From Microbacterium sp. SLBN-146 (GTDB lineage Bacteria > Actinomycetota > Actinomycetes > Actinomycetales > Microbacteriaceae), in assembly GCF_006715145.1 (NCBI RefSeq), contig NZ_VFMR01000001.1, positions 434,001 through 498,000 of the forward strand: a stretch of 64,000 bases of DNA. The letters run 5' to 3'. The notes below the pieces were generated by a model that ran no database searches, was not told where the DNA came from, and saw only the letters and a program-made list of their open reading frames with translations. A program made the translations under genes and the position numbers. Below are positions 1 to 8,393 of the stretch, in pieces; position 1 is the stretch's first letter, and every line of letters begins with the position of its first letter.

Positions 1-835
1 CGGCGAAGGTCGCGAATCGGGGGTCGTCGACCCACTCCGAATGCCCGAGGCAGTGGGCGAGGCGCACCCAGAACTTCTCTTTGGCGCACCCGATGATGAT
101 CCAGCTGTCGGCTGTCTCGAACGCCTGGAACGGGACGAGGGAGGGATGCGCGGAGTGCCGCGTGCGATGCGGCTCGTATCCCTCGTTGAGATGCCATGCC
201 GCGGGGTAGTTGAGAAGCGAGATCGCCGTGTCGTAGAGGCTCACGTCGCAGTCCGTGCCGATGCCGTCGCGGCGAGCCGCGTGGAGCGCCGCGAGGAGCG
301 AGATCGCCGCCACGAAGCCACCCGTGAAATCGACGAGCGACAGTCCCGACTTGACCGGTGGACCGCCCGGCTCGCCCGTGATGTCCATCCATCCCGCGAG
401 ACCCTGGAGGACGTAGTCGTACCCCGGCTCGGTGCTGCGCGGTCCCGTCATCCCGAAGCCCGTCAGGGAACAGCACACGATGGCGGGATTCAGGTGCTTG
501 AGGTCGTCGTAGAGGATCTTCATCTTGGCCGGAACATCGCCGCGCAGATTCGAGTACACGACATCGCTCTCGCGCACGAGATCCTCGAAGACCTGGCGTC
601 CAGCCGGAGTCATCAGGTCGAGCGAGATGCTGCGCTTGTTGCGGTTGAACGCCTCGAAGAAGAGCGAGTCCTCTCCCCCGTTGTACGGCGGCACGTAGCG
701 GCCGACGTCGCCTCCCACGCGCGGGTCCTCGATCTTGATGATCTCGGCTCCCAGGTCGGCCAGGTGCACGCTTCCCCAGGGGCCGGCGCCGTACTGCTCG
801 ATCGCGAGGATGCGGACGTCCTGCAGCGGCCGCAT
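1..835 (-). CDS. CaiB/BaiF family (family III) CoA-transferase, 3' part cut by window edge
   Basis: Reading leftwards from an ATG at 835, the frame stays open to the window edge (about 278 residues of a protein normally near 400). The translation has the family III pattern: an N-terminal AxEQYGAGPWGSVHLADLGAEIIKIEDP segment of the Rossmann-like fold, NRNKRSISLD, then SLVDFTGG followed by the helix that precedes the G-x-G-T-D-x-D-V-S motif. Such enzymes move CoA between an acyl-CoA donor and a carboxylate such as oxalate, carnitine, mesaconate or citramalate. Its ATG overlaps the TGA of the upstream MaoC gene by one base (TGATG), so the two are translationally coupled and probably act on the same acid. 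The exact substrate cannot be read from the fragment. Confidence 0.9.
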   Translation of the reverse strand, partial: MRPLQDVRILAIEQYGAGPWGSVHLADLGAEIIKIEDPRVGGDVGRYVPPYNGGEDSLFFEAFNRNKRSISLDLMTPAGRQVFEDLVRESDVVYSNLRGDVPAKMKILYDDLKHLNPAIVCCSLTGFGMTGPRSTEPGYDYVLQGLAGWMDITGEPGGPPVKSGLSLVDFTGGFVAAISLLAALHAARRDGIGTDCDVSLYDTAISLLNYPAAWHLNEGYEPHRTRHSAHPSLVPFQAFETADSWIIIGCAKEKFWVRLAHCLGHSEWVDDPRFATFA

Positions 836-1356
836 CACGACGGGTCCGCGAGGGGTGTGCGCCCGACAGGGAAGATCTCGGCGAGCTGCTCAGCGCCCTT
901 CTTGTAGACGTAGAAGGTGCGGCGGAACGAGCACACCTCGACGCCGTCCTGATTGAGCGTGCGCGTCTTGACCGTCACGATGCCCGCCTTCGGGCGGCTC
1001 GCCGACTCCCGCTTCTCGAGGACGATCGACTCGCTGTAGATCGTGTCCCCCGCGAACACGGGATGCGTCATGCGGATGTCGTCCCAGCCCAGGTTGGCGA
1101 AAGCGTTCTGGGTGAGGTCGGTGACGCTCTGCCCGACCGCGATCGCGACCGTGAGGGGCGAGACGACGATGGGCTTGCCGAACTCGGACTTCGAGGCGTA
1201 CTCCGCATTGAAGTGCATCTGGTTCGTGTTCATCGTGAGCAGCGAGAACCAGATGTTGTCCGCCTCGGTGATCGTCCGCCCGAGAGGGTGCTGGTAGATC
1301 GCCCCGATCTCGAAATCCTCGTAGAACCGTCCGGTCCAGCCCTGCTCCATCGCCAT
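835..1356 (-). CDS. MaoC-family (R)-specific enoyl-CoA hydratase, mesaconyl-CoA-hydratase-like
   Basis: A 173-residue single hotdog-fold protein. It shows GRTITEADNIWFSLLTMN near residue 25, typical of the MaoC branch that contains mesaconyl-CoA and itaconyl-CoA hydratases, and HPVFAGDTIYSES in the second half. It should add water to a 2-enoyl-CoA. The ATG at 1356 has a GGAG seven bases upstream. It is the first gene of a two-gene unit with the CoA-transferase and lies directly behind a GntR-type operator at 1391. A clear paralogue, with the same GRTITEADN segment, sits at 21593. Together with a family III CoA-transferase this resembles itaconate or mesaconate/citramalate activation and hydration, but that is an inference from context. 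Confidence 0.9.
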   Translation of the reverse strand: MAMEQGWTGRFYEDFEIGAIYQHPLGRTITEADNIWFSLLTMNTNQMHFNAEYASKSEFGKPIVVSPLTVAIAVGQSVTDLTQNAFANLGWDDIRMTHPVFAGDTIYSESIVLEKRESASRPKAGIVTVKTRTLNQDGVEVCSFRRTFYVYKKGAEQLAEIFPVGRTPLADPS

Positions 1357-1390
1357 GAGTCACTCCAACTCCATCGTGGTCGTGACTCAA

Positions 1391-1413
1391 GTGTAAATGT
1401 CTGATGTTTACAC
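1391..1413. promoter_or_regulatory. GntR/FadR-type operator, copy 1
   Basis: GTGTAAA, nine bases, TTTACAC: a near-perfect dyad whose centre TC-n-GA is also symmetrical (TGTAAAnnTCnGAnnTTTACA). It lies 35 bases upstream of the MaoC start and overlaps the stop codon of the M81 gene. Eighteen bases (AATGTCTGATGTTTACAC) recur exactly at 5063, upstream of the operon that encodes a FadR-type regulator, so this is the likely binding site of that regulator. Confidence 0.7.
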
Positions 1414-2898
1414 GTCAATGCTTCCGCGCCCGTGGAAGACCGTCGGGCGGAGGTCTGTCGTGGCATCCGCGTCGAACGGATACAGCGGTCGGGTGAGGTG
1501 GCGGTAGGTGAGCCGCTCGTCGTAGAGGAGATCCGTCGCTCCCGGAGTCAGCGCCATGAACCAGCTCGCCGCCGCCTGCGCCTGCGTCGGGAAGAGGTAC
1601 CCGTTCTTCACCACCACGACATCGAATTCGCTCGTGTCGAAGTACGCCGCTCCGCGAGTGCCGTACAGCGGGGTCGCCGTGTCGGACGAGGCCACGACGA
1701 ATCGATAGCGGTACTTCTGCGCCGCGACGGTGACGTCACCGCAGCGAAGGAGGGCGGCGACGATCTCGCCCTCGCCGCTGCGGCCCGGGACGAGCTCGTC
1801 CACGAGCCAGTCGCGCACGATCGGCTGCTCCCCGCTGAGGACTCCCCCGACCGCAGCGCGGATCACCGATCCCTCGCCGGCCCGCACGGCGCGCTCCAGT
1901 GCTCGTGGCTCGAAGAAGCCCGCGAACAAGATGCGCGTACCAGTGAGCTCGGGGCGGTCGATCGTGCGGGACAGCGCATACGGACTGTCGCTGCCCGCAC
2001 CCGCCGTCTGGTTGTCACCGGAGTCGGAGACGTAGACGGGCCTCGCGGCGCCGCCGACGATGAAGCCGATCGCCTCGTCCCAGTCACCCGAGTGCGGCGC
2101 GACGACCCCGAAGTCCGCGCGGGCCTCCCAGTAGCCGCGCGCGACGTCGCGCGCGCAGGCGGCCACAGCTTCGGCGTCGTACCCGGTCGCGAGCACCGCC
2201 GCGCGGTTGCGCGGCTCATCCGCCCAGGCGAAGCCGACCCAGATGCCCGCGTCGATGACGCCGTAGCGATCCATCACTTCCGTGACACGACCGAAGACCT
2301 CCGCGCCGGGCGAGACGGTCGTGCTCGTCATCTCTCCCCCGAAGAGCACGGGGATCGGGATCCAGGCACGGTGAGGGCGCCGCCCGGTGCGGACGAGGTC
2401 GACGAGACCCGCGAGGGCGCGCTCGCGCGTCAGCGCGTTGTCGATGTGCGGGGCATGGCGGTGGCAGGCGGCCAGATCGATCGCCTCCACGAGGTCGCGC
2501 GAGAGATTCCCGTGCGGATCCATCGAGAGCGAGATCGGTACGTCATCCCCCACGGCATCGCGGAGGAGACGGACGTACTCCGCGTCCGCGTCGACGCGCC
2601 CCTCGACGAGCAGCGCTCCGTGCATGTCGAGGTAGACGCCGTCGACCTTCCCGATCTCGTCGAGACGGTTGCGTGTGGCATCCAGGAACCGATCGAAGAA
2701 CTCGGCGGTGACGGGCCCTCCGGCCCCACCCATCGCGACGATGAGGGGCACCCACTCGATGTCCGCGCCCAGTGCCGGGATGCTCGGATAGGCCTGCAGC
2801 ACGCGCTCGCCTTCCCGCCAGTCGAAGAAGTCGTCTCCCGATCGGTGAGCGGAGAAGCCCGCTCCCTCCTGGTGGATTCCTCCGACGGCGATGCGCAT
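1408..2898 (-). CDS. M81-family metallopeptidase (microcystinase C / MlrC-like)
   Basis: A 496-residue protein of the MlrC family. Family landmarks are MRIAVGGIHQE at the N-terminus, YLDMHGAL at 89-96, SMDPHGN at 125-131, the CHRHAPHID stretch that supplies zinc ligands, and SDSGDNQTAGAGSDS in the C-terminal domain. MlrC cleaves the linear peptide left after microcystin ring opening, but most homologues lie in small-acid catabolic clusters and their substrates are unknown; an amide- or ester-type hydrolysis is the safe statement. The ATG at 2898 is preceded by GAGAGGAAG, so longer open frame upstream is not used. It is the third gene of the MmgE-GntR-M81 operon, 22 bases after the regulator. 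Confidence 0.88.
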   Translation of the reverse strand: MRIAVGGIHQEGAGFSAHRSGDDFFDWREGERVLQAYPSIPALGADIEWVPLIVAMGGAGGPVTAEFFDRFLDATRNRLDEIGKVDGVYLDMHGALLVEGRVDADAEYVRLLRDAVGDDVPISLSMDPHGNLSRDLVEAIDLAACHRHAPHIDNALTRERALAGLVDLVRTGRRPHRAWIPIPVLFGGEMTSTTVSPGAEVFGRVTEVMDRYGVIDAGIWVGFAWADEPRNRAAVLATGYDAEAVAACARDVARGYWEARADFGVVAPHSGDWDEAIGFIVGGAARPVYVSDSGDNQTAGAGSDSPYALSRTIDRPELTGTRILFAGFFEPRALERAVRAGEGSVIRAAVGGVLSGEQPIVRDWLVDELVPGRSGEGEIVAALLRCGDVTVAAQKYRYRFVVASSDTATPLYGTRGAAYFDTSEFDVVVVKNGYLFPTQAQAAASWFMALTPGATDLLYDERLTYRHLTRPLYPFDADATTDLRPTVFHGRGSIDV

Positions 2899-2920
2899 GG
2901 TCTTCCTCTCGGTCTGTCGT

Positions 2921-3664
2921 TCAGGTCGTCTTGGCGTCGCCCGTGACGACGTACAGGTCGCGGAGTCGGTGCAGATGGTCACGCGTCGCCGCGACAGCCG
3001 CGTCGGCATCCCCCGCGGAGACGTGTTCCGCGATGAGGCGGTGATCCTCGTCGACCGCGGCCCAGAAATCGGGGGTGCGCTCGAGACGCACGACGTGCGA
3101 CTGCTGGAGGACCTGGAAGTTGGGGGTGTTGATGATCGAGAGCAGACCGTTGTGGGATGCCTCGACGAGGAGCTCGTGGAACTCCTTGTGCTGCGCGAAC
3201 GAGTGGGGGTCCTGCCGCGCACGCGCCTCGCCCGCAGCCGATTCGCGCAGCGCGGCCGCCTGTTCAGGAGTCGCGCGTTCGGCCGCGAGGCGCGCGGCGG
3301 GCACTTCGACGATCTCGCGCGCTTCGAGCATCTCGGCGACGCTGATCGCCTCGGCGTGGGAGAGGAGACTGAGGCGGACCCGCAGATACGCCAAGACCGT
3401 GTCGGAGTCCACGACGGAGACGAACGTGCCGCCCTGAACGCCGCGGGTCGTGTGAACGAGATCCTGTGCCGACAACAGCCGCACCGCTTCGCGCACCGTG
3501 CTCCGGCTCACGCCGAAGATCTCGCACATGCGGCCTTCGACGGGGAGTTGCTCTCCCGGCTTGAGCTCACCGCTGAGGATGAGCTGGCGAAGCTGGTCGG
3601 CGACCTGTTCGTATGCGGGGCGCAGTCTGCTGACCGCGAGGTCACGAGGGGGATCAGGAGTCAT
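2921..3664 (-). CDS. FadR-subfamily (FCD) GntR transcriptional regulator
   Basis: A 247-residue protein with an N-terminal winged helix-turn-helix (LILSGELKPGEQLP, then FGVSRSTVREAVRLLSAQ at about residues 51-68) and a C-terminal all-helical FCD ligand domain with the expected metal-site histidine in EFHELLVEAS. FCD regulators usually respond to small carboxylates. The ATG overlaps the stop of the upstream MmgE/PrpD gene (ATGA), so the regulator is co-translated with enzymes it probably controls. The two copies of the TGTCTGATGTTTACAC operator at 1391 and 5063 flank its operon and are the obvious targets. Confidence 0.92.
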   Translation of the reverse strand: MTPDPPRDLAVSRLRPAYEQVADQLRQLILSGELKPGEQLPVEGRMCEIFGVSRSTVREAVRLLSAQDLVHTTRGVQGGTFVSVVDSDTVLAYLRVRLSLLSHAEAISVAEMLEAREIVEVPAARLAAERATPEQAAALRESAAGEARARQDPHSFAQHKEFHELLVEASHNGLLSIINTPNFQVLQQSHVVRLERTPDFWAAVDEDHRLIAEHVSAGDADAAVAATRDHLHRLRDLYVVTGDAKTT

Positions 3665-5049
3665 GTGAGGGACAGTAGCGCGGTGAACTCACCGACGTCG
3701 TCGAAGGACTCCAGAGCGTGCACGGCGGTCAGAATCGCCTCGGCCTGTTCCTGACGCACGGCCATCGCCGCGTTCGAGCGGAACTTCTCCTCGATATCGG
3801 CGGCGGGCAGCGGCCGGTCGCCCGCGCCGCGGTTGATCGATTCGCGATGGCGCACGGTGCTGCCGTCGGTCCGTCGAACGATGATCTCTCCCGAGAACGC
3901 CCGCGGGAAGGCACTGTCGGGGTCGGCCTCGTGCGTGACGCGTGCCGCGAGCGCGAGCGTCGCGGCATCCGTCAGGGCATCGTCCTCCAGCTGGCTCAGT
4001 CCGAACTCGCCGTGCACGAGACTCGCCGCCACGACATACGGGAGCGAGAACTGCGCGTCGTACGACGACCGCGGAGCCAGCTTGTGCGCGCGGGGCTCGC
4101 AAACGGTCTCGATCTGTCCCTCGCCGATGAGGCACGTGATGGACTCCACGTCCTCCGCGCGGAGCCCGTCGGCACGCAGGGCGAGCGCGGCATCCGCGAA
4201 GGCATGCGTGAAGTGGCAGGCGGGGAAGGGCTTGACGGCCACGCTGAGGGTTTCCCACGTGCGACCGAGCTCGCGCGTGGTGGCAGCGAGATCGACCGGT
4301 CGGTCACCGAGGTGCGATGCATAGAGCCCGAACCGCCCCTCGTAGACGAGCTCGGGTGCCACGAGGCCGTGCCGCGCGAGGCTTTCCGCCGTGATCCCGG
4401 CGACGCCTGCCCACCCGGGATGCACGCGTTTGGTCCAGGCGCCCGAGTCGAGGAACTCGAGCGATCCCGACGCGAAGCTGCCGACGACTCCCTGCGCTGC
4501 GGTCGTGACGTCGACATCGTCGCGGCGCAGCTTCGCCGCGATCAGGGCGCTTCCGAAGGCCCCGAGAAGGCCGGTGGGATGAAACCCGACCGCGTGGAAT
4601 CCCCCCTGAGCCGCGATGCCGAGGCGTGCCGTCGCTTCAAGCCCGACGATGTAGGCCGTGAGCAGGTCGCGTCCGGAGACGCCGAGCGCCTCGCCGACTC
4701 CGAGGACCGTCGGCACGGCACTCGCCGAGGCGTGGACGACCCCTTCCGGGTGCGTGTCGTCGTAGTCCAGACCGTGAACGAGGACGCCATTGAGGAGCAC
4801 GGCGTCGCGGAGGGGAAGCGACTCCTCGCCACCGATGACGGTGCTCGAGCCACGCCCCTCGCCGAGTTCCGCGGCCGACGCTCCCGCAACCCGTGCGAAG
4901 TCGTGCGTCGTGGAGGCGAGCGCGATCCCGATCGCATCGAGGAGGAAGAGCTTCGCCCGCGCGACGACGTCGGCCGGGATCGCGTCGATCTCCGTCGCGA
5001 CACTGAAGCGCGCCAGGGTTCGGGCAAGGGACTCTCCGGCATCGACCAC
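3661..5049 (-). CDS. MmgE/PrpD family dehydratase/decarboxylase-like protein
   Basis: A 462-residue member of the family that includes 2-methylcitrate dehydratase and cis-aconitate decarboxylase. Characteristic stretches are LDAIGIALAST, NGVLVHGLDYDDTHPEGVVHASA near residue 85-108, and the central HPGWAGVAGI segment. The GTG start at 5049 is chosen because GGAG lies eight bases upstream. It leads an operon with the GntR regulator and M81 gene. With the lyase of the isocitrate lyase superfamily next door, the pair recalls the dehydratase and lyase of the methylcitrate cycle, but no methylcitrate synthase is present, so a related tricarboxylate or methylated malate is as likely. Confidence 0.88.
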   Translation of the reverse strand: MVDAGESLARTLARFSVATEIDAIPADVVARAKLFLLDAIGIALASTTHDFARVAGASAAELGEGRGSSTVIGGEESLPLRDAVLLNGVLVHGLDYDDTHPEGVVHASASAVPTVLGVGEALGVSGRDLLTAYIVGLEATARLGIAAQGGFHAVGFHPTGLLGAFGSALIAAKLRRDDVDVTTAAQGVVGSFASGSLEFLDSGAWTKRVHPGWAGVAGITAESLARHGLVAPELVYEGRFGLYASHLGDRPVDLAATTRELGRTWETLSVAVKPFPACHFTHAFADAALALRADGLRAEDVESITCLIGEGQIETVCEPRAHKLAPRSSYDAQFSLPYVVAASLVHGEFGLSQLEDDALTDAATLALAARVTHEADPDSAFPRAFSGEIIVRRTDGSTVRHRESINRGAGDRPLPAADIEEKFRSNAAMAVRQEQAEAILTAVHALESFDDVGEFTALLSLT

Positions 5050-5062
5050 GACGTCGCTCCTT

Positions 5063-5080
5063 AATGTCTGATGTTTACAC
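5063..5080. promoter_or_regulatory. GntR/FadR-type operator, copy 2
   Basis: AATGTCTGATGTTTACAC, identical over 18 bases to the right part of the site at 1391. The left arm is degenerate here (CCTTAA in place of TGTAAA), so it may be a weaker site. It ends 14 bases upstream of the GTG of the MmgE/PrpD gene, placing it over the start of the operon that contains the regulator: autoregulation is the natural inference. Confidence 0.65.
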
Positions 5081-5118
5081 GAGGCTAGACGGAGCAGGCG
5101 ACGAGAAGCAATCCCCGA

Positions 5119-5985
5119 TCATGCGAAACGCGCATTGAGCGTGAGGATCTCGTCGAGACCGATGGCATCGGTGAACTCGGCGAACTGCATCCCGGACGAG
5201 ACGGGCGGGACACTCGCGTACGCCTCCTGAAGCGCCTTCGTCGCCGACAGCAGGCCGCTGATCGGGTAGATGGAGAGGGCGAAGCCGATGTCACGCAAGG
5301 TCGCGACGGACGGCGTCGGCGACTTCCCGCCTTCGACCCAGTTGAAGAGCAGATCGACGCCGTCGAGGTCGGCGCGTGCCTGCCTCATCTGCTCTTCGGA
5401 GCGGAGCGCCTCGACGAAGATGACGTCGGCTCCCGCGTCACGGTACTGGCGGGAACGCCGGATCGCCTCGTCATAACCCACGGGCGCCAGGGCGTCGGTG
5501 CGCGCGATGATGACGGTATCCGGATTCTCCCGCGCGGCGACGGCGGCTTCGATCTTGCGGGCCATCTCGTCACTCGGAATGACGGACTTGTCAGCCATGT
5601 GCCCGCACTTCTTCGGCCACGTCTGGTCTTCGAGCTGGATGCCCGCGACACCGGCCTGCTCATAGGTCTGAACGGTGCGGATGACATTGATGGGGTTGCC
5701 GTACCCCGTATCGGCGTCAGCGATGAGCGGGACATCGACAGCGCTCGCGATCGCCGCCGCCTGCGCCGCCATCTCCGTCATCGTGAGGAGGCCGACATCG
5801 GGCCGGCCCAGACGCGCCGCGGCCACTCCGAAGCCCGTCATGTAGACGACCTCCGCGCCACCCGCTTCGGCGAGTCGGGCGCTCAGCGCGTCATACACCC
5901 CGGGGGCGCACGCAAGCTCAGGACCGGCGATGAGTTCGCGAAGACGCGCCGCGCCTGTGCTGCGACGGCGGAGTAGATCGGCCAT
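5119..5985 (-). CDS. Isocitrate lyase / PEP mutase superfamily lyase
   Basis: A 288-residue TIM-barrel lyase. It has LIADADTGYG (88-96), the acidic loop GIQLEDQTWPKKCGHM (115-130) with the signature Cys127 of true lyases, and IIARTDA. These match methylisocitrate, 2,3-dimethylmalate and related C-C lyases rather than PEP mutase, which lacks the KKCGH loop. The ATG at 5985 is preferred over an in-frame ATG at 6012 because GAGGGGA stands eight bases before it. It is transcribed away from the GntR gene at 6153, and a TGCATGCA palindrome lies in the shared intergenic region. Confidence 0.87.
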   Translation of the reverse strand: MADLLRRRSTGAARLRELIAGPELACAPGVYDALSARLAEAGGAEVVYMTGFGVAAARLGRPDVGLLTMTEMAAQAAAIASAVDVPLIADADTGYGNPINVIRTVQTYEQAGVAGIQLEDQTWPKKCGHMADKSVIPSDEMARKIEAAVAARENPDTVIIARTDALAPVGYDEAIRRSRQYRDAGADVIFVEALRSEEQMRQARADLDGVDLLFNWVEGGKSPTPSVATLRDIGFALSIYPISGLLSATKALQEAYASVPPVSSGMQFAEFTDAIGLDEILTLNARFA

Positions 5986-6004
5986 GAAGTTCCCCTCGAT
6001 TGCG

Positions 6005-6020
6005 TTTTGCATGCAGTTTT
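6005..6020. promoter_or_regulatory. Possible GntR operator (TGCATGCA type), upstream of the lyase
   Basis: TTTTGCATGCAGTTTT, built around the 8-base palindrome TGCATGCA. It sits 20 bases upstream of the lyase start. Related words occur at 6067, 6822 and 6871, all flanking the GntR gene at 6153. FCD-type GntR proteins commonly bind short AT-flanked palindromes of this kind; no binding data can be inferred from sequence. Confidence 0.4.
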
Positions 6021-6066
6021 CCGACAGTATGCCCTACACGGCCCATCCACGACGATGTTGTTCAGG

Positions 6067-6082
6067 TTTCGCATGCACGTTC
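6067..6082. promoter_or_regulatory. Possible GntR operator (TGCATGCA type), upstream of gntR
   Basis: TTTCGCATGCACGTTC, sharing GCATGCA with the site at 6005. It lies 70 bases upstream of the GntR start and would allow autoregulation. Confidence 0.35.
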
Positions 6083-6152
6083 CCTCTGCTCGGCAGCAAG
6101 CGCACGGTCCCCGTACTATCGCTGTGACGAGGCGAAGGGACGATGTCATCAC

Positions 6153-6821
6153 ATGGCAGAGCATCGGGAGGAAGGCGCGGAGGGCGGCACGACGACGCTT
6201 CGTGTGCGAGACCAGCTGCGCACGGCGATCCTCGACGGCCGTATCGGCCCTGGAACTCGACTTCGGGCGGCGGCCGTCGCCGAGATGTTCGACGTCTCCC
6301 GCACCCCCGCTCGTGAGGCGATCGTCCTCCTGGGAAAGGAAGGGATCGTCGACGTCATCCCCCGCCGCGGGGCTGTCGTCCGACCGTTCGCGTTCGACGA
6401 CGTCCACGATCTCTATGAGGTCCGCTCGCTGCTCGAACCGCACGCCGCCGCGCGCGCCGCGACGCGCGTCGACGAAGACACCATCGCCCGACTGTTCGCC
6501 ATCTGCGACGAGCAGGACTCCATCACGGGATCGGACGACGCCGACATCGCCCGGCATGTCGCTCTCAACGCCGAGTTCCACGGGCTCATCGCGCGCGCGG
6601 CCGGTTCGGACAGCATCGGCGCGTCCCTCGCAGCGGTAGAAGGCGTGCCACTCGCTTTCCGCCGGCGCTTCTGGAACGACGCCGACTTCCGCCGCCAGTC
6701 GCTGTTCTGCCATCGCGAGCTCGCCGCGGCGCTCCGCGGCGGCGAAGTCGAGATGGCCCGAGCGGTCATGGACATGCACATTCAAGGCGCGCTCGTCTTT
6801 CTTCGCACTCTTCGCGACTGA
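6153..6821 (+). CDS. FadR-subfamily (FCD) GntR transcriptional regulator
   Basis: A 222-residue regulator. The helix-turn-helix is at about residues 36-58 (AEMFDVSRTPAREAIVLL), followed by a wing and an FCD domain with AEFHGLIARAAGS as the metal/ligand helix. The open frame extends 51 codons further upstream, but that part has no GntR similarity, so the ATG at 6153 is taken; its Shine-Dalgarno candidate GAAGGGA is rather far (about 14 bases). It is divergent from the lyase gene and is followed after 117 bases by leuC. GCATGCA-type words on both sides of the gene suggest control of the lyase, itself and the leuC operon. Confidence 0.88.
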   Translation: MAEHREEGAEGGTTTLRVRDQLRTAILDGRIGPGTRLRAAAVAEMFDVSRTPAREAIVLLGKEGIVDVIPRRGAVVRPFAFDDVHDLYEVRSLLEPHAAARAATRVDEDTIARLFAICDEQDSITGSDDADIARHVALNAEFHGLIARAAGSDSIGASLAAVEGVPLAFRRRFWNDADFRRQSLFCHRELAAALRGGEVEMARAVMDMHIQGALVFLRTLRD

Positions 6822-6887
6822 TTTTGGATGCAAACTCGACCTTGATTGCCTGATTGCCTCGCCTAAGTCGCTCTTCTGCATGTAGAG
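6822..6887. promoter_or_regulatory. Intergenic region before leuC with two GntR-like half palindromes
   Basis: TTTTGGATGCAAACTC starts at the base after the GntR stop, and CTCTTCTGCATGTAGAG (imperfect dyad) lies at 6871-6887. Both resemble the TGCATGCA words at 6005 and 6067. A direct repeat TGATTGCC also occurs twice around 6843-6858. No convincing sigma-70 hexamers were found, so the leuC promoter itself is not placed. Confidence 0.35.
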
Positions 6888-6938
6888 TGACCGTCACGTG
6901 CACAGCTGCACGAGATCGACGAGCCTCCAGGAGCACCC

Positions 6939-8393
6939 GTGCCCGACACCGCGAATGCCCACCGTGATCGCCCGCGCACTCTTGCGGAGAAGGTGTGGGA
7001 CGACCATCTCGTTGTGAAGGGCGAGGAGGGTCAGCCGGATCTGATCTACATCGATCTGCATTTGTTGCATGAGGTGACGAGTCCGCAGGCGTTCGATGGG
7101 TTGCGGGCGGAGGGTCGCCCGGTGCGGCGGCTGGATCTGACGATCGCGACGGAGGATCACAACACTCCGACGCTCGACATCGATAAGCCGATCGCGGATC
7201 TGACGAGCCGGACGCAGATCGAGACCCTCCGTCGGAACGCGGCGGAGTTCGGCGTGCGCCTGCATTCGTTGGGCGACAAGGAGCAGGGAATCGTTCATGT
7301 TGTCGGCCCGCAGCTCGGGCTGACGATGCCGGGTGTCACGGTCGTGTGCGGCGATTCGCACACGTCGACGCATGGGGCCTTCGGAGCGATGGCGTTCGGG
7401 ATCGGAACGAGCGAGGTCGAGCATGTCCTCGCGACCCAGACGCTGCCGCTCAAGCCGTTCAAGACGATGGCGATCACCGTCGAGGGGGACCTGAAGCCCG
7501 GCGTGACGGCGAAGGATGTGGTTCTGGCGATCATCGCGAAGATCGGTGCGAACGGCGGTCAGGGGTATGTGCTGGAGTTCCGGGGCAGCGCGATCCGGTC
7601 CCTGTCGATGGAGGGGCGCATGACGATGTGCAACATGTCGATCGAGGCCGGTGCGCGGGCGGGGATGATCGCCCCGGACGAGACGACGTTCGCGTACGTG
7701 AAGGACAAGCCCCACGCCCCGCAGGGTGCCGATTGGGATGCGGCCGTCGCGTACTGGCGGACCCTCCCGTCGGATGAGGGTGCCGTGTATGACGCGGAGG
7801 TGTTCCTCGACGCGAACGAGCTCGAGCCCTTCGTGACGTGGGGCACCAACCCCGGTCAGGGTGTGTCGCTGTCGGGTGTCATCCCGCAGCCGGGATCGTT
7901 CGCCGACCCGAACGAGCGCGCCGCAGCCGAGCGGGCGTTGGAGTACATGGACCTGACCCCCGGCACTCGACTCAAGGACGTCCCGGTGGATGCGGTGTTC
8001 ATGGGGTCGTGCACGAACAGTCGCATCGAGGACCTCCGTGCGTTCGCGTCGATCATCGACGGGCACAAGAAGGCCGACGGGGTGCGCGTCATGGTCGTCC
8101 CGGGGTCCGCGAGGGTGCGGCTGGAGGCCGAAGCCGAGGGCCTGGACAAGATCATCACCGCGTTCGGCGCGGAGTGGCGGTTCGCGGGCTGCTCGATGTG
8201 TCTCGGGATGAACCCCGACCAACTCGCTCCCGGCGAACGCTGCGCCTCCACCAGTAACCGCAACTTCGAAGGCCGTCAGGGCAAAGGCGGCCGCACCCAC
8301 CTCGTCTCCCCCCTCGTCGCCGCCGCCACCGCCATCCTCGGACGGCTCGCCAGCCCCGCCGACGTCCTCACTTCCCCGGAAAGAGTCCGCTGA
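6939..8393 (+). CDS. leuC: 3-isopropylmalate dehydratase large subunit
   Basis: A 484-residue aconitase-superfamily subunit. It isomerises 2- and 3-isopropylmalate in leucine synthesis and carries the [4Fe-4S] cluster. Visible are [26 protein letters not shown] with Cys358, and [13 protein letters not shown] with Cys418 and Cys421: the three cluster ligands. The start is a GTG at 6939 with AGGAG five bases upstream. leuD follows with a one-base overlap. Most of the gene uses many G- and T-ending codons, while the last 170 bases switch to almost pure C-ending codons like the neighbours, so it may be a recombinant gene. Location in front of an acyl-CoA ligase and dehydrogenase is unusual for leuC; a catabolic dimethylmalate or citramalate dehydratase role cannot be excluded. 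Confidence 0.93.
   Translation: MPDTANAHRDRPRTLAEKVWDDHLVVKGEEGQPDLIYIDLHLLHEVTSPQAFDGLRAEGRPVRRLDLTIATEDHNTPTLDIDKPIADLTSRTQIETLRRNAAEFGVRLHSLGDKEQGIVHVVGPQLGLTMPGVTVVCGDSHTSTHGAFGAMAFGIGTSEVEHVLATQTLPLKPFKTMAITVEGDLKPGVTAKDVVLAIIAKIGANGGQGYVLEFRGSAIRSLSMEGRMTMCNMSIEAGARAGMIAPDETTFAYVKDKPHAPQGADWDAAVAYWRTLPSDEGAVYDAEVFLDANELEPFVTWGTNPGQGVSLSGVIPQPGSFADPNERAAAERALEYMDLTPGTRLKDVPVDAVFMGSCTNSRIEDLRAFASIIDGHKKADGVRVMVVPGSARVRLEAEAEGLDKIITAFGAEWRFAGCSMCLGMNPDQLAPGERCASTSNRNFEGRQGKGGRTHLVSPLVAAATAILGRLASPADVLTSPERVR

Noticed and set aside
5986..6012. Longer start (ATG at 6012) for the ICL-family lyase
   Set aside because: Adds nine residues without similarity and lacks the good ribosome site that precedes 5985.
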